Below are positions 50,073 through 57,430 of a stretch of DNA of 64,000 nucleotides, piece after piece. The stretch is taken from positions 1-64,000 of the forward strand of contig NZ_QEOP01000006.1 in the NCBI RefSeq assembly GCF_003097495.1, given 5' to 3'. The position numbers were made by a program, and so were the translations under genes. Source of the stretch: Amnibacterium flavum (lineage in GTDB: Bacteria > Actinomycetota > Actinomycetes > Actinomycetales > Microbacteriaceae). Within the stretch, counting starts at the first letter, position 1. Every line of letters begins with the position of its first letter. The notes beneath the pieces are model-generated. The model was not told the DNA's origin. It did no database searches and saw nothing but the letters and a program-made list of their open reading frames with translations.

Positions 50073-50414
50073 TTAGTTGTGAGCGGGACTGCGGAACAGC
50101 AGGTCGCTGGCGTGGCCACGAGCTGTCTGAACGCGCTCATGCGCTCCGGCAGCATGCACGGACGCTTGTTGAAGCGCGTCAGCTGCGGTGTTGAGCTTGT
50201 CGGCTGAGATCTCGTCGCTGTCGGCAGCGCGGATGAACCATTGCGAGAGCTGGCCGTAGGCCTTGGCGAGAGAGTTCTCTGCCTCGGCTAGGGCGGCGAG
50301 TACCGTGTGCGCCTCGTCCAGGTCTTCGATGTTGGGAGCCAGTGTGGCGAGCCCGGTGGCGTTGGCTGAGATTTCCAGGCTGCGGCGGATCGAGTTCGGG
50401 TCGGTGTGGGTCAC
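50073..50414 (-). CDS. 113-residue helical protein (paralogue 2)
   Basis: A 113-residue acidic helical protein, the same length as the one at 30708-31049. They share VLAxLAxAxxSLAxxYxQLxxW and similar later spacing. GTG at 50412-50414 has GAAGGAGAAGG upstream, a strong site. It follows the 74-residue membrane protein. Function unknown; the pairing of both copies with plasmid functions hints at DNA-transfer or partition roles. Confidence 0.68.
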   Translation of the reverse strand: MTHTDPNSIRRSLEISANATGLATLAPNIEDLDEAHTVLAALAEAENSLAKAYGQLSQWFIRAADSDEISADKLNTAADALQQASVHAAGAHERVQTARGHASDLLFRSPAHN

Positions 50415-50446
50415 GTCGCCTTCTCCTTCGGGTGGGGGTGGTCGGT

Positions 50447-50671
50447 CTAAGAGAACGGCACGAGGATCGCGTTGACGGCGAGGCCGATCAGCAGCGGGCC
50501 GACGAATAGGACGCCGCCGGCGAGGGCGCCGAAGAGTCCGAGTCGGAAGATGCCGCGGCGGGCGTGCGGGATGAATCCCAGCACGAGTGCGACGGGGCGG
50601 AGGTTCGTGGCGAATGCGACGACGACGCCGAGCGCGAAGAGAGCGAGCCCGAAGCTCTGCAGTTCGTACAT
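50447..50671 (-). CDS. Small two-helix membrane protein
   Basis: A 74-residue protein with helices FGLALFALGVVVAFATNL and LGLFGALAGGVLFVGPLLIGLAVNAIL separated by a basic loop (PHARRGIF). Unknown. The ATG at 50671 is 9 bases after GGAAGG. It starts the two-gene operon with the 113-residue paralogue. Confidence 0.6.
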   Translation of the reverse strand: MYELQSFGLALFALGVVVAFATNLRPVALVLGFIPHARRGIFRLGLFGALAGGVLFVGPLLIGLAVNAILVPFS

Positions 50672-50824
50672 GGCGGTCATCCTTCCGTTGGGGTGAGCGT
50701 CTGCGGAGAGTGGCACGCACCGCCGACATCAGGACGTCGAGCGGGCAGTTTCACCAAGCCGCAATTCCCGGTGGCGGCTGCTAACGTCCGCTCCCGGCAG
50801 TTACCCCAGTGAGGGGACATAGGG

Positions 50825-50852
50825 TTGCACTTACAACCGCAAGTTGCATAGT
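50825..50852 (+). promoter_or_regulatory. Promoter of the HTH-PIN pair
   Basis: TTGCAC (50825-50830), a 16-base spacer and CATAGT (50847-50852) form a plausible sigma-70 promoter. GTTGCA words repeat within it (50824 and 50843), possibly the antitoxin's own binding sites. Confidence 0.45.
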
Positions 50853-50882
50853 GTGGGGCGCCAATCGAATCGGAGCAAGCTA

Positions 50883-51335
50883 ATGGCCAGTATCGCCATC
50901 GACCAGTTCTCTCTGCCGTCGACCACCGTGGCAGCCGAGCCCGATGTTCGCCGCGAAGCGTCCTCACTGATGGAGACAGCTCACGACCGCGAAGTCGCGA
51001 CCGTTGTGGCCACGCTCGAGGACGGCACTACGTTGACCCTCGAGCCAAGACTGACGCGCTTTGTCATCGACATCATCGAAGCGATCGCCGCCTCGGGAGT
51101 CGTCTCGACCACGACCCTCCCCGAGATACTCACCAGCTCTGTCGCAGCCGAATGCCTTGGCATATCGCGTCCCACTTTGATGAAAATCATTGAGCGGGGC
51201 GAGATCCCAGCGTTCAAGGTCGGGACACACACCCGTTTGCGCCGGGACGACGTCTTTGCCCTGCGTCGAGCACGTCAAGAAGCACGCGGTGTCGCAGTGC
51301 GCGACCTCCGCGATGCAGGAGCCGACTTCGACTGA
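50883..51335 (+). CDS. Excisionase-type HTH antitoxin
   Basis: A 150-residue protein. The N-terminal half is a helical linker and EDGTTLTLEPRLTRFVIDII. The C-terminal half is a MerR/excisionase-like helix-turn-helix, SSVAAECLGISRPTLMKIIERGEIPAFKVGTHTRLRRDDVFAL (read in parts 96-138). These proteins pair with PIN-domain toxins. GGAG precedes the ATG at 50883. It is expected to neutralise and repress the next gene. Confidence 0.8.
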   Translation: MASIAIDQFSLPSTTVAAEPDVRREASSLMETAHDREVATVVATLEDGTTLTLEPRLTRFVIDIIEAIAASGVVSTTTLPEILTSSVAAECLGISRPTLMKIIERGEIPAFKVGTHTRLRRDDVFALRRARQEARGVAVRDLRDAGADFD

Positions 51336-51381
51336 CAGCGCCGACCCTCGTCGTATCTTCCACCGCTAGTACGGTGGCGAG

Positions 51382-51960
51382 GTGATCATTCAGCGCGTCT
51401 TCGTTGACGCAAACGTCCTTTACAGCCGGACGTTGCGCGACTGGCTCTTTATGCTGCGTAATGAGATCGAGGGCATGTTCCAGCTCCACACCTCACGAGA
51501 TGTCATCGTTGAAGTCCTTTACCAGCTGAGGCGCAACCATCAGGACATGGATGGGGGCGTGATCGTCAACCTCCATGACAAGATCACCGCGGCGGTGGAT
51601 GAGATTTTGGATGATTTCGACGCCTCAATCTCCTACACCGGCGAAGACCCCAACGATAGGCACGTTCACGCAGCGGCGGTGGCCTGCGCAGCTCAGATCC
51701 TGCTCACCGAGGATGCAGGACTTACATCAGACGATGAAACCACCTACGAAGTCTGGAACTGTGACGACTTCTTCGTCCTGATTGACGACTCTGCGGGTTG
51801 GTTTGTGGAACGGGTTGTGAGAGATCAGCATCGGTATTGGTCGGCGCGACCCGGTCGTCCGAAAAGCATCGTGAAGGCGCTGGAAGATGCAAGATGCCCA
51901 CAGTTCGCAAAGCGTGTAGCCAAGCACCTGCGCACCCTGTCTGGGCCGCCGCCTCGGTAG
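51382..51960 (+). CDS. PIN-domain ribonuclease toxin
   Basis: A 192-residue PIN-domain protein. FVDANVLYSRTLRDWL carries the first catalytic Asp; GEDPNDRHVHAAAVA and TEDAGL hold the later acidic residues of the four-acid site. It is larger than typical VapC, with a C-terminal extension of about 60 residues. GTG start, 46 bases after the antitoxin. Likely an RNase active on tRNA or rRNA. Confidence 0.82.
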   Translation: MIIQRVFVDANVLYSRTLRDWLFMLRNEIEGMFQLHTSRDVIVEVLYQLRRNHQDMDGGVIVNLHDKITAAVDEILDDFDASISYTGEDPNDRHVHAAAVACAAQILLTEDAGLTSDDETTYEVWNCDDFFVLIDDSAGWFVERVVRDQHRYWSARPGRPKSIVKALEDARCPQFAKRVAKHLRTLSGPPPR

Positions 51961-51990
51961 GCGCTCAAGCTGGCCCTTTAGCAGCGTCTC

Positions 51991-52245
51991 CTACTGAGGA
52001 TCTGCGTGGTCCGTCTTGCTGGGCTGGCGGTCGTCGCCTCCGACTTGCGGAACTGGCGAATCGCCTTCGAGCTCCGAGGCACGTTTGATCGCTTCGCGTT
52101 CTTGTTTGGCGTACTTGGCGTACGCGGCACGCTCGCGGGAATCGGATTTGATGATCGCTCGGACTATGAACCAGAAGATCAAGCCGACCAACAGTGTTGG
52201 CACCAGCGAGTAGATCGCGTTGAACCAGTAGTTGTTCATGTCCAT
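51991..52245 (-). CDS. Small membrane protein next to lspA
   Basis: An 84-residue protein with one helix (NAIYSLVPTLLVGLIFWFIVRAII), then a charged cytosolic coiled coil (SRERAAYAKYAKQEREAIKRA) and an acidic tail. Similar small proteins occur in actinobacteria. The ATG at 52245 has GGAG upstream. Probably in the same operon as the LspA at 52322-52870. Confidence 0.6.
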   Translation of the reverse strand: MDMNNYWFNAIYSLVPTLLVGLIFWFIVRAIIKSDSRERAAYAKYAKQEREAIKRASELEGDSPVPQVGGDDRQPSKTDHADPQ

Positions 52246-52321
52246 AGGGAGACTCCTCGTTCGGTTGCGCTGGCTCTTCGGGTTGGTGCACCGGGCTGAA
52301 CGGGTTGAGCGATGACTGCCA

Positions 52322-52870
52322 TCAGTCTGAGCCGGCCTTGACGTCGGGCTCACCCGTGATGGTTCCGTTCGGCCGTCTTCGCACCAGCAACGCCACGACG
52401 ATTACCGCGCCGACTCCGAGTGCCACGTCGGCGAGGTTTCCGATGAAGAGATCACCGTAGGCGAGGAAGTCGGTGACATGTCCCCGTCCCGGCGCGGGAT
52501 CGGCGAAGAGTCGATCAATGAGGTTGCCGGCAGCGCCACCCCATACGAATCCGATCGCCACAGCCCACCCGAGCGACTTGGCCCTGGCCGCAGCCACCAG
52601 CAGCGCGACAGTGGCTACTGACGAGACGAGGGTAAGAATCCACGTGCTTCCCGACCCGAGGGACATCACGGTGCCGGGGTTGAACGCGAGCTGCAGCCCT
52701 AGTAGGTCGCCGAGCAGCGGGATGCGGTCACCATTGGAGAGAGATCCGATTGCCAGAGCCTTCGATGTCTGATCGATCGCTCCGACCGCCAGTGCCACCA
52801 GTGCTGCAACGGCAAAGTTGCGCCCTTTGCGCGTCCGCGCAGGTTCCTCGGTGGGCGTTGACTCTGTCAT
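52322..52870 (-). CDS. lspA: Signal peptidase II (second copy)
   Basis: A 182-residue lipoprotein signal peptidase with catalytic aspartates in GNLIDRLF and IGNLADVALG and the LAFNPGTVMS loop. It diverges from the copy at 36227-36748. Adjacent to a zinc-type ArsR-CDF cassette. It may support maturation of the lipoproteins encoded by copper modules. Confidence 0.92.
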   Translation of the reverse strand: MTESTPTEEPARTRKGRNFAVAALVALAVGAIDQTSKALAIGSLSNGDRIPLLGDLLGLQLAFNPGTVMSLGSGSTWILTLVSSVATVALLVAAARAKSLGWAVAIGFVWGGAAGNLIDRLFADPAPGRGHVTDFLAYGDLFIGNLADVALGVGAVIVVALLVRRRPNGTITGEPDVKAGSD

Positions 52871-53047
52871 GCGTCTCTCAAGGGGTAGGGCTCCGTCTCA
52901 CCGAGGTTTGCCCAAGTGAGTCGGACTGTCGAGTGGGCGCTTCATGGTCGGTTACTCGGTTGAGCGGCTGGCACTGCGTGAACGCCGGAGGGCAGGAGAC
53001 TCTCATGAAGCGTGGCGGTGACCTGTCCAGCATGACACAATCTTTGT

Positions 53048-53410
53048 ATGTTCGCAGATAGCCAGGTAGATGGATACGATCCTCATAATCAGAACGTTGA
53101 GGTCGCTGCTGAGCTGTTCGGCATGTTGTCTGACCCGACCCGGATCCGGATCGTCCTTATCTTGGCGGGGAGTGAGCGGTCGGTGAATGAGATCGCGGAG
53201 CTCCTGGACCGGGCGCCAACCACGGTCTCTCAACATCTGGCGAAACTACGAATGGCGCGTCTGGTCACCTTCCGACATGAGGCAAACCGCGTCTTCTACC
53301 GGTTGGCCAACGAGCACGCTCGCCAGCTCGTCCAGGACGCCTTGCATCAAAGCGAGCACACGACTGGAGAGCCGCTGCGGCACGAGGACGCTCGGGAGGG
53401 GGAGTCCTGA
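53048..53410 (+). CDS. SmtB/CzrA-like ArsR family Zn/Co/Ni sensor
   Basis: A 120-residue winged-helix repressor. Its last helix reads ANEHARQLVQDALHQSEH, which aligns to the alpha-5 metal site of CzrA (Asp84, His86, His97, His100) with Asn in place of the first Asp and the three histidines kept. No ribosome binding site is visible; a CACAAT box ends 6 bases before the ATG, so the mRNA may be leaderless. Coupled (TGATG) to the CDF gene. Confidence 0.88.
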   Translation: MFADSQVDGYDPHNQNVEVAAELFGMLSDPTRIRIVLILAGSERSVNEIAELLDRAPTTVSQHLAKLRMARLVTFRHEANRVFYRLANEHARQLVQDALHQSEHTTGEPLRHEDAREGES

Positions 53411-54327
53411 TGGGGCATGATCATGGCTCCACCGATACCGGCCGGCCGAACCGTACCCGTCTGGCCATCGCCCTATCTCTGACCAGCACTGTCCTGATCG
53501 TTGAGGTCATCGGCGCGATCGTTACGGGCAGCCTGGCCCTCCTCGTCGATGCGGCACACATGCTCACCGACGCCGGCGGGCTCGTGATCGCTCTCACCGC
53601 GGCCACGCTGATGTTGCGCCCACCAACCTCTAAACGCACTTGGGGATACCGCCGCCTCGAGGTTCTGGCGGCGCTTGCACAGTCGGCGGTCCTTCTCGCG
53701 GTCGGGGTCTACGCCTTTGTTGAGGGCTTCAAGAGGCTGTTCGAACCGCCCGACCTCCCGTCAGGGGAGCTGCTTATCTTCGGCATCGTCGGGCTGGTGG
53801 CCAATGTGGTGTCGATCCTGGTTCTCAGCGCCGGACGAAATAGCAACCTGAACCTCAAGGCAGCATTTCTGGAAGTGACTAACGATGCTTTGGGCTCTGT
53901 CGCGGTGATCGTAAGCGCCCTGGTGATCATGTGGACAGGCTGGGGTCAGGCGGATGCAGTGGCGGGGATGCTGATCAGTGCGCTGATCGTGCCGCGAACC
54001 ATCCTCCTTCTTCGGGAGTCCAGCGCGGTGCTGCTCGAGACCACACCGAAGGACCTCGACCTGGACGAGGTGAAGAGGCACATGCTTCAAATGCCCGGCG
54101 TGATCGCCGTCCATGATCTGCACGCTTCATTGATCGGCACAGGGCTTCCCATCCTTTCAGCGCACGTCACGGTGGATGACGATCGGTTCCGCGACGGGTC
54201 TGCACCCGACCTGGTTCGCCGGTTGCAGGAGTGCGTCGCTCAGGACTTTGATGTGAAGATCGAGCACTCCACCTTCCAGCTAGAACCCTTGAGCCATCGG
54301 GAGGCAGAACACACCGGGCACGACTGA
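53410..54327 (+). CDS. czcD: CDF zinc/cobalt/cadmium efflux protein (CzcD-like)
   Basis: A 305-residue six-helix cation diffusion facilitator with a cytosolic C-terminal domain. It begins MGHDHG, a His-rich tip. AAHMLTD in helix 2 is the HxxxD half of the transport site; the helix 5 counterpart is EVTND, with Glu where zinc pumps have His. This variant recurs in actinobacterial CDFs. It exports Zn or related ions by antiport. Confidence 0.92.
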   Translation: MGHDHGSTDTGRPNRTRLAIALSLTSTVLIVEVIGAIVTGSLALLVDAAHMLTDAGGLVIALTAATLMLRPPTSKRTWGYRRLEVLAALAQSAVLLAVGVYAFVEGFKRLFEPPDLPSGELLIFGIVGLVANVVSILVLSAGRNSNLNLKAAFLEVTNDALGSVAVIVSALVIMWTGWGQADAVAGMLISALIVPRTILLLRESSAVLLETTPKDLDLDEVKRHMLQMPGVIAVHDLHASLIGTGLPILSAHVTVDDDRFRDGSAPDLVRRLQECVAQDFDVKIEHSTFQLEPLSHREAEHTGHD

Positions 54328-54328
54328 G

Positions 54329-54673
54329 CTACTTGCGCTTCCCGCCGGACTCCGGCACCCGGAGGAATAAGCCCACCGCCAGGAAGGCGGCAGCAGCGAA
54401 GATGTGGCCGGCGGCCCACAGGACGCCCTCGAACGCGAATGGCAGCACCGGGTTCCAGAGAACAGCAACGGCGACCATCGGCAGAGCCCACCACCACCGG
54501 CGTCCTTGGACGGCGAAGACGATGATGATCAACGCCAGAATGCTCACCAAATAACGAACGATCTGGTACCCATCGAACTCGAGAACGAACAGCCCCGCGA
54601 CGCACGCTGCGGCTCCGATAATCCCCGGCAAGAGCCCGGGCCGGTAGTACTCGGTGGCCTTGTTCACCCTCAC
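54329..54673 (-). CDS. DUF6804 family membrane protein
   Basis: About 114 residues with four hydrophobic segments (GIIGAAACVAGLFVLEF, YLVSILALIIIVFAV, WWWALPMVAVAVLWNPV, GHIFAAAAFLAVGLFL). The NKATEYYRPG start is typical of DUF6804 proteins; the function is unknown. GTGs at 54671-54673 or 54665-54667 are possible starts. Convergent with the CDF gene. Confidence 0.7.
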   Translation of the reverse strand: MRVNKATEYYRPGLLPGIIGAAACVAGLFVLEFDGYQIVRYLVSILALIIIVFAVQGRRWWWALPMVAVAVLWNPVLPFAFEGVLWAAGHIFAAAAFLAVGLFLRVPESGGKRK

Positions 54674-54760
54674 ATCATGGCATCGGCCCACCAGCCTGGT
54701 TGCTCGCGCAGACGGCCAGGGGCCCGTCATTTCTGGCCCTTTGCTACGCTGACACGGATC

Positions 54761-54768
54761 AGGGGTAT
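54761..54768 (+). promoter_or_regulatory. CsoR half-site-like element before copy 3 of DUF6153
   Basis: AGGGGTAT, identical to one arm of the CsoR operator at 26631-26647, lies 26 bases upstream of the third DUF6153 gene. The other half is poor, so regulation by CsoR is only a suggestion. Confidence 0.25.
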
Positions 54769-54793
54769 GAGATAGGGAAGGCGAGGTGGGGTT

Positions 54794-55228
54794 GTGACCG
54801 ACGTTTCTTCCTCGTCGCGCCCCTTCCGGCTCCCGTTGACGTTGGTGGCCTGGCTTCTCATAGCTGGCACCGTCGTTGGGCTTCTTCTTGCCCATACGGC
54901 CGAGCGCGCTCACGCGGCCGAATCGTTGGCAGCGGGCGGCGAAGTGGCCTCGTCTGTTCTGGTTGCCGACCCCGCACCCGTGGCCGCGGGCAGTGTTTTC
55001 GATGCTGTGTCAGCCGCCTTGGGACTGGACGCGGTCGACGGCGGGTTGCTGTGCGCAGCGCTGGCGATCGGCTGCGTTATCGCGTTGGTTTTCGCTTCCC
55101 TTCGGAACCCCCCTCGTCTGGGCGGGGTTCTGTCATTGCTTCCCCGCCCGGGTCCCCTGTCGACCTGGGCGCGCAGTGAGGCCCCTCGGGCAGCCTCGCT
55201 AGTCACTGTTTCCATCCTGCGTCTCTAG
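54794..55228 (+). CDS. DUF6153 family small membrane protein (copy 3)
   Basis: A 144-residue protein. Helix TLVAWLLIAGTVVGLLLAH, a variable external loop without the His cluster of copies 1 and 2, helix LLCAALAIGCVIALVFASL and a C-terminal tail ending VTVSILRL. GTG start after GGTGGGG. First gene of the second M23 module. Loss of the His/Cys loop may mean a changed ligand. Confidence 0.72.
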   Translation: MTDVSSSSRPFRLPLTLVAWLLIAGTVVGLLLAHTAERAHAAESLAAGGEVASSVLVADPAPVAAGSVFDAVSAALGLDAVDGGLLCAALAIGCVIALVFASLRNPPRLGGVLSLLPRPGPLSTWARSEAPRAASLVTVSILRL

Positions 55229-55311
55229 GAAGGGCCGAGCCGGCGTATCCCCGCGCCGACACGTCCCCATCCCATCGAGAGCTCGCTCGTCGAGCACACG
55301 CAGGAAAGACG

Positions 55312-56160
55312 ATGCACGACACCCATCCGCCCTCCCATCCTCCGCTGCCCACACGCCGATCGGTTCGCCGTGAGGTAGCAACTTCCGCTCCGCGCCGGCA
55401 ACGACTTGCTGGACGCGGGAAAAATCCCGCCAGCCGCAGACCTTCCGCGGTGGAGGCGGACACCCGGCGAGGTGTGCGTCGTTCCCTGATTTCGACTGTG
55501 GCTGTGACGTTCGTCACCGCGTTGGCGGTGGCCACCTCGTTGCCCGCTGTCGCTGTCGGCTCGAACCACACCGAGGAGGTGCTGGCAGGATTCGCAGCTG
55601 CCGGCGACACCCAGGAGCTCAGTGTTGGCGCTTCGGGCGCTGCAGCACAGATCGCCCGCGATAACTACGGGGCCTCGACGCCGGCCCAAATCGTGGCACT
55701 GGAGACGATGAGGCTGGCCCCCACATTCGTCAACGACCTCACCTCAGCGGTGCAGTGGCCCTTCCCGGCCGGAGTGCCGCTCAGTGACATGTACGGGCCC
55801 CGTTCGTGCAACGGGTGTGCCCCGTTCCACAAGGGCATCGACATGCTCCCCGGCGAGGGCACTCCTATCCAGGTCATCGCCGATGGCACCGTCCTGGAGA
55901 CGGGCGAATCGGACTCCGGCTTCGGCAACTTTGCGATCATCGAACACTTCGTCGATGGCAAACGAATCACCACCCTTTATGCCCACATGCAGTGGGGTTC
56001 CCTGCAGGTCGTCCCAGGTCAAGCGGTGTCCGTTGGTGACGGGGTGGGCCGAGTCGGCAGCACCGGGTTGAGCACTGGCCCGCACCTTCATTTCGAGGTC
56101 ACGGAAGACGGCGACTCGGTCGACCCGTACGAGTGGCTCACAGAAAAGGTTGGTCGATGA
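55312..56160 (+). CDS. Exported M23 peptidase with CxxC loop (short type, module B)
   Basis: A 282-residue protein. Basic N-terminal tail, helix LISTVAVTFVTALAVATSL, helical linker, then an M23 domain with AVQWPFPAGVPLSDMYGPR and zinc motifs PFHKGIDM and GPHLHFEV. CNGC stands immediately before the first ligand. Same architecture as 27925-28746. GGAAAGACG precedes the ATG. Overlaps the DsbA-like start. Confidence 0.9.
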   Translation: MHDTHPPSHPPLPTRRSVRREVATSAPRRQRLAGRGKNPASRRPSAVEADTRRGVRRSLISTVAVTFVTALAVATSLPAVAVGSNHTEEVLAGFAAAGDTQELSVGASGAAAQIARDNYGASTPAQIVALETMRLAPTFVNDLTSAVQWPFPAGVPLSDMYGPRSCNGCAPFHKGIDMLPGEGTPIQVIADGTVLETGESDSGFGNFAIIEHFVDGKRITTLYAHMQWGSLQVVPGQAVSVGDGVGRVGSTGLSTGPHLHFEVTEDGDSVDPYEWLTEKVGR

Positions 56161-56843
56161 TGTCGAAGAACGAACCCATTACCAAGAAACCCCGACGCTG
56201 GCTTGCCCCTGTCATCGCCGCAGGGGTTGTTCTGATCACGATCCTGGTGGTCGTCATCGTCGCAATGAACGCAACTGCCCAGAGCAATGCAGTTCTTCCG
56301 CCTAACACCACACCGCAGGTGCTCCGGGAGGACAGTCACCGACTTGATGTCGCCGAAGACGGGAAAGCGACCTTGGTCGAGTTCCTGGACTTCGAGTGCG
56401 AGGCCTGTGGGGCGCTCTACCCGTTTGTGGAGCAGCTGCGTGAGCAGTACGACGGCCGAATCACCTTCGTCGTGCGCTACTTCCCTATCCCTAGTCACCG
56501 GAACTCTGAAAACGCGGCCATCGCGGCCGAAGCGGCGGCTGCGCAGGGACAGTTCGAGCCGATGTACTCGCGCCTGTTCGAAACCCAAGCCGAGTGGGGA
56601 GAGAAGCAGGAGCCCCAGAGCGACCTCTTCCGTTCATACGCCGAGGAACTCGGGCTGGACATGGACGATTACGACGCTGCAGTGGCCGACCCGGCCACCA
56701 AGGAGCGGGTCCAGAAGGACTTCGCCGACGGCGTCGCTGTCGGCGTCGAAGGCACCCCTACGTTCTTCCTCAATGGGGAGAAACTGAACCCTGAGACCAC
56801 TCAGGACTTCACTGATGCCGTCGATGCGGCTCTCGCCCAGTGA
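56157..56843 (+). CDS. DsbA-like membrane-anchored thiol oxidoreductase
   Basis: A 228-residue protein. N-terminal anchor helix (VIAAGVVLITILVVVIVAM) and an extracytoplasmic thioredoxin-fold domain with CEAC (Cys81, Cys84) and GTPTFF cis-proline. The helical insert between them fits DsbA. It should form or rearrange disulphides in exported proteins, possibly the M23 pair and TlpA-like partner in this operon. Confidence 0.88.
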   Translation: MMSKNEPITKKPRRWLAPVIAAGVVLITILVVVIVAMNATAQSNAVLPPNTTPQVLREDSHRLDVAEDGKATLVEFLDFECEACGALYPFVEQLREQYDGRITFVVRYFPIPSHRNSENAAIAAEAAAAQGQFEPMYSRLFETQAEWGEKQEPQSDLFRSYAEELGLDMDDYDAAVADPATKERVQKDFADGVAVGVEGTPTFFLNGEKLNPETTQDFTDAVDAALAQ

Positions 56844-57430
56844 GGAAGATTCTCTCCCTGGTGACCGCCGGCGTCCTGCTGGTGGTCCTCAGTGGGTGTG
56901 CCGGCGGAGATGATCTCGCGGATCAATATCGTTCCGGCAATCAACAGAACTACGTCGCGGGCAACGGCGCGATCCTCGAGATCGTGCCGGACGATCGGGA
57001 AGATCCTGTCGAGTTCTCCGGTCAGCTGGATTCCGGTAGCGAGGTGAGCAGCTCCGACTACGAGGGAGAGGTTCTCGTCGTCAACTTCTGGTACGCCTCC
57101 TGCCCGCCATGCCGAGCTGAAGCGGCCGACCTCGAAGCGGTAAATGCAGCGTTCGCCGATCAGGGTGTGTCGTTCTTGGGCGTAAATGTTCGCGATGATC
57201 AAGCCGCCGCAGTGGCGTTTGCGAAGAAGTTCGGGGTGACCTACCCCTCCTTGCTTGACCAGGAAGGGCAGGTCCTCTTGGCCTTCAGCGGTGTAGTGGC
57301 CCCTAATGCCGTCCCGACCACTCTGGTCCTTGACCGGGAGTTTCGCGTCGCAGCGAGGATCCTCGGCCAAATACCTGACCGTTCGATCCTCGAGGGACTG
57401 ATCGACCGAGTGCTGGCTGAGCAGCCGTGA
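56840..57430 (+). CDS. TlpA/ResA-like thiol-disulphide lipoprotein
   Basis: A 196-residue lipoprotein (VVLSGC, Cys20). The thioredoxin domain has CPPC (Cys88-Cys91) in NFWYASCPPC and an AVPTT cis-proline. TlpA/ResA proteins reduce disulphides for cytochrome c or copper-site assembly. The GTG overlaps the DsbA-like stop, and ResB, CtaG genes follow, so it may supply reductant to heme or copper insertion. Confidence 0.9.
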   Translation: MRKILSLVTAGVLLVVLSGCAGGDDLADQYRSGNQQNYVAGNGAILEIVPDDREDPVEFSGQLDSGSEVSSSDYEGEVLVVNFWYASCPPCRAEAADLEAVNAAFADQGVSFLGVNVRDDQAAAVAFAKKFGVTYPSLLDQEGQVLLAFSGVVAPNAVPTTLVLDREFRVAARILGQIPDRSILEGLIDRVLAEQP

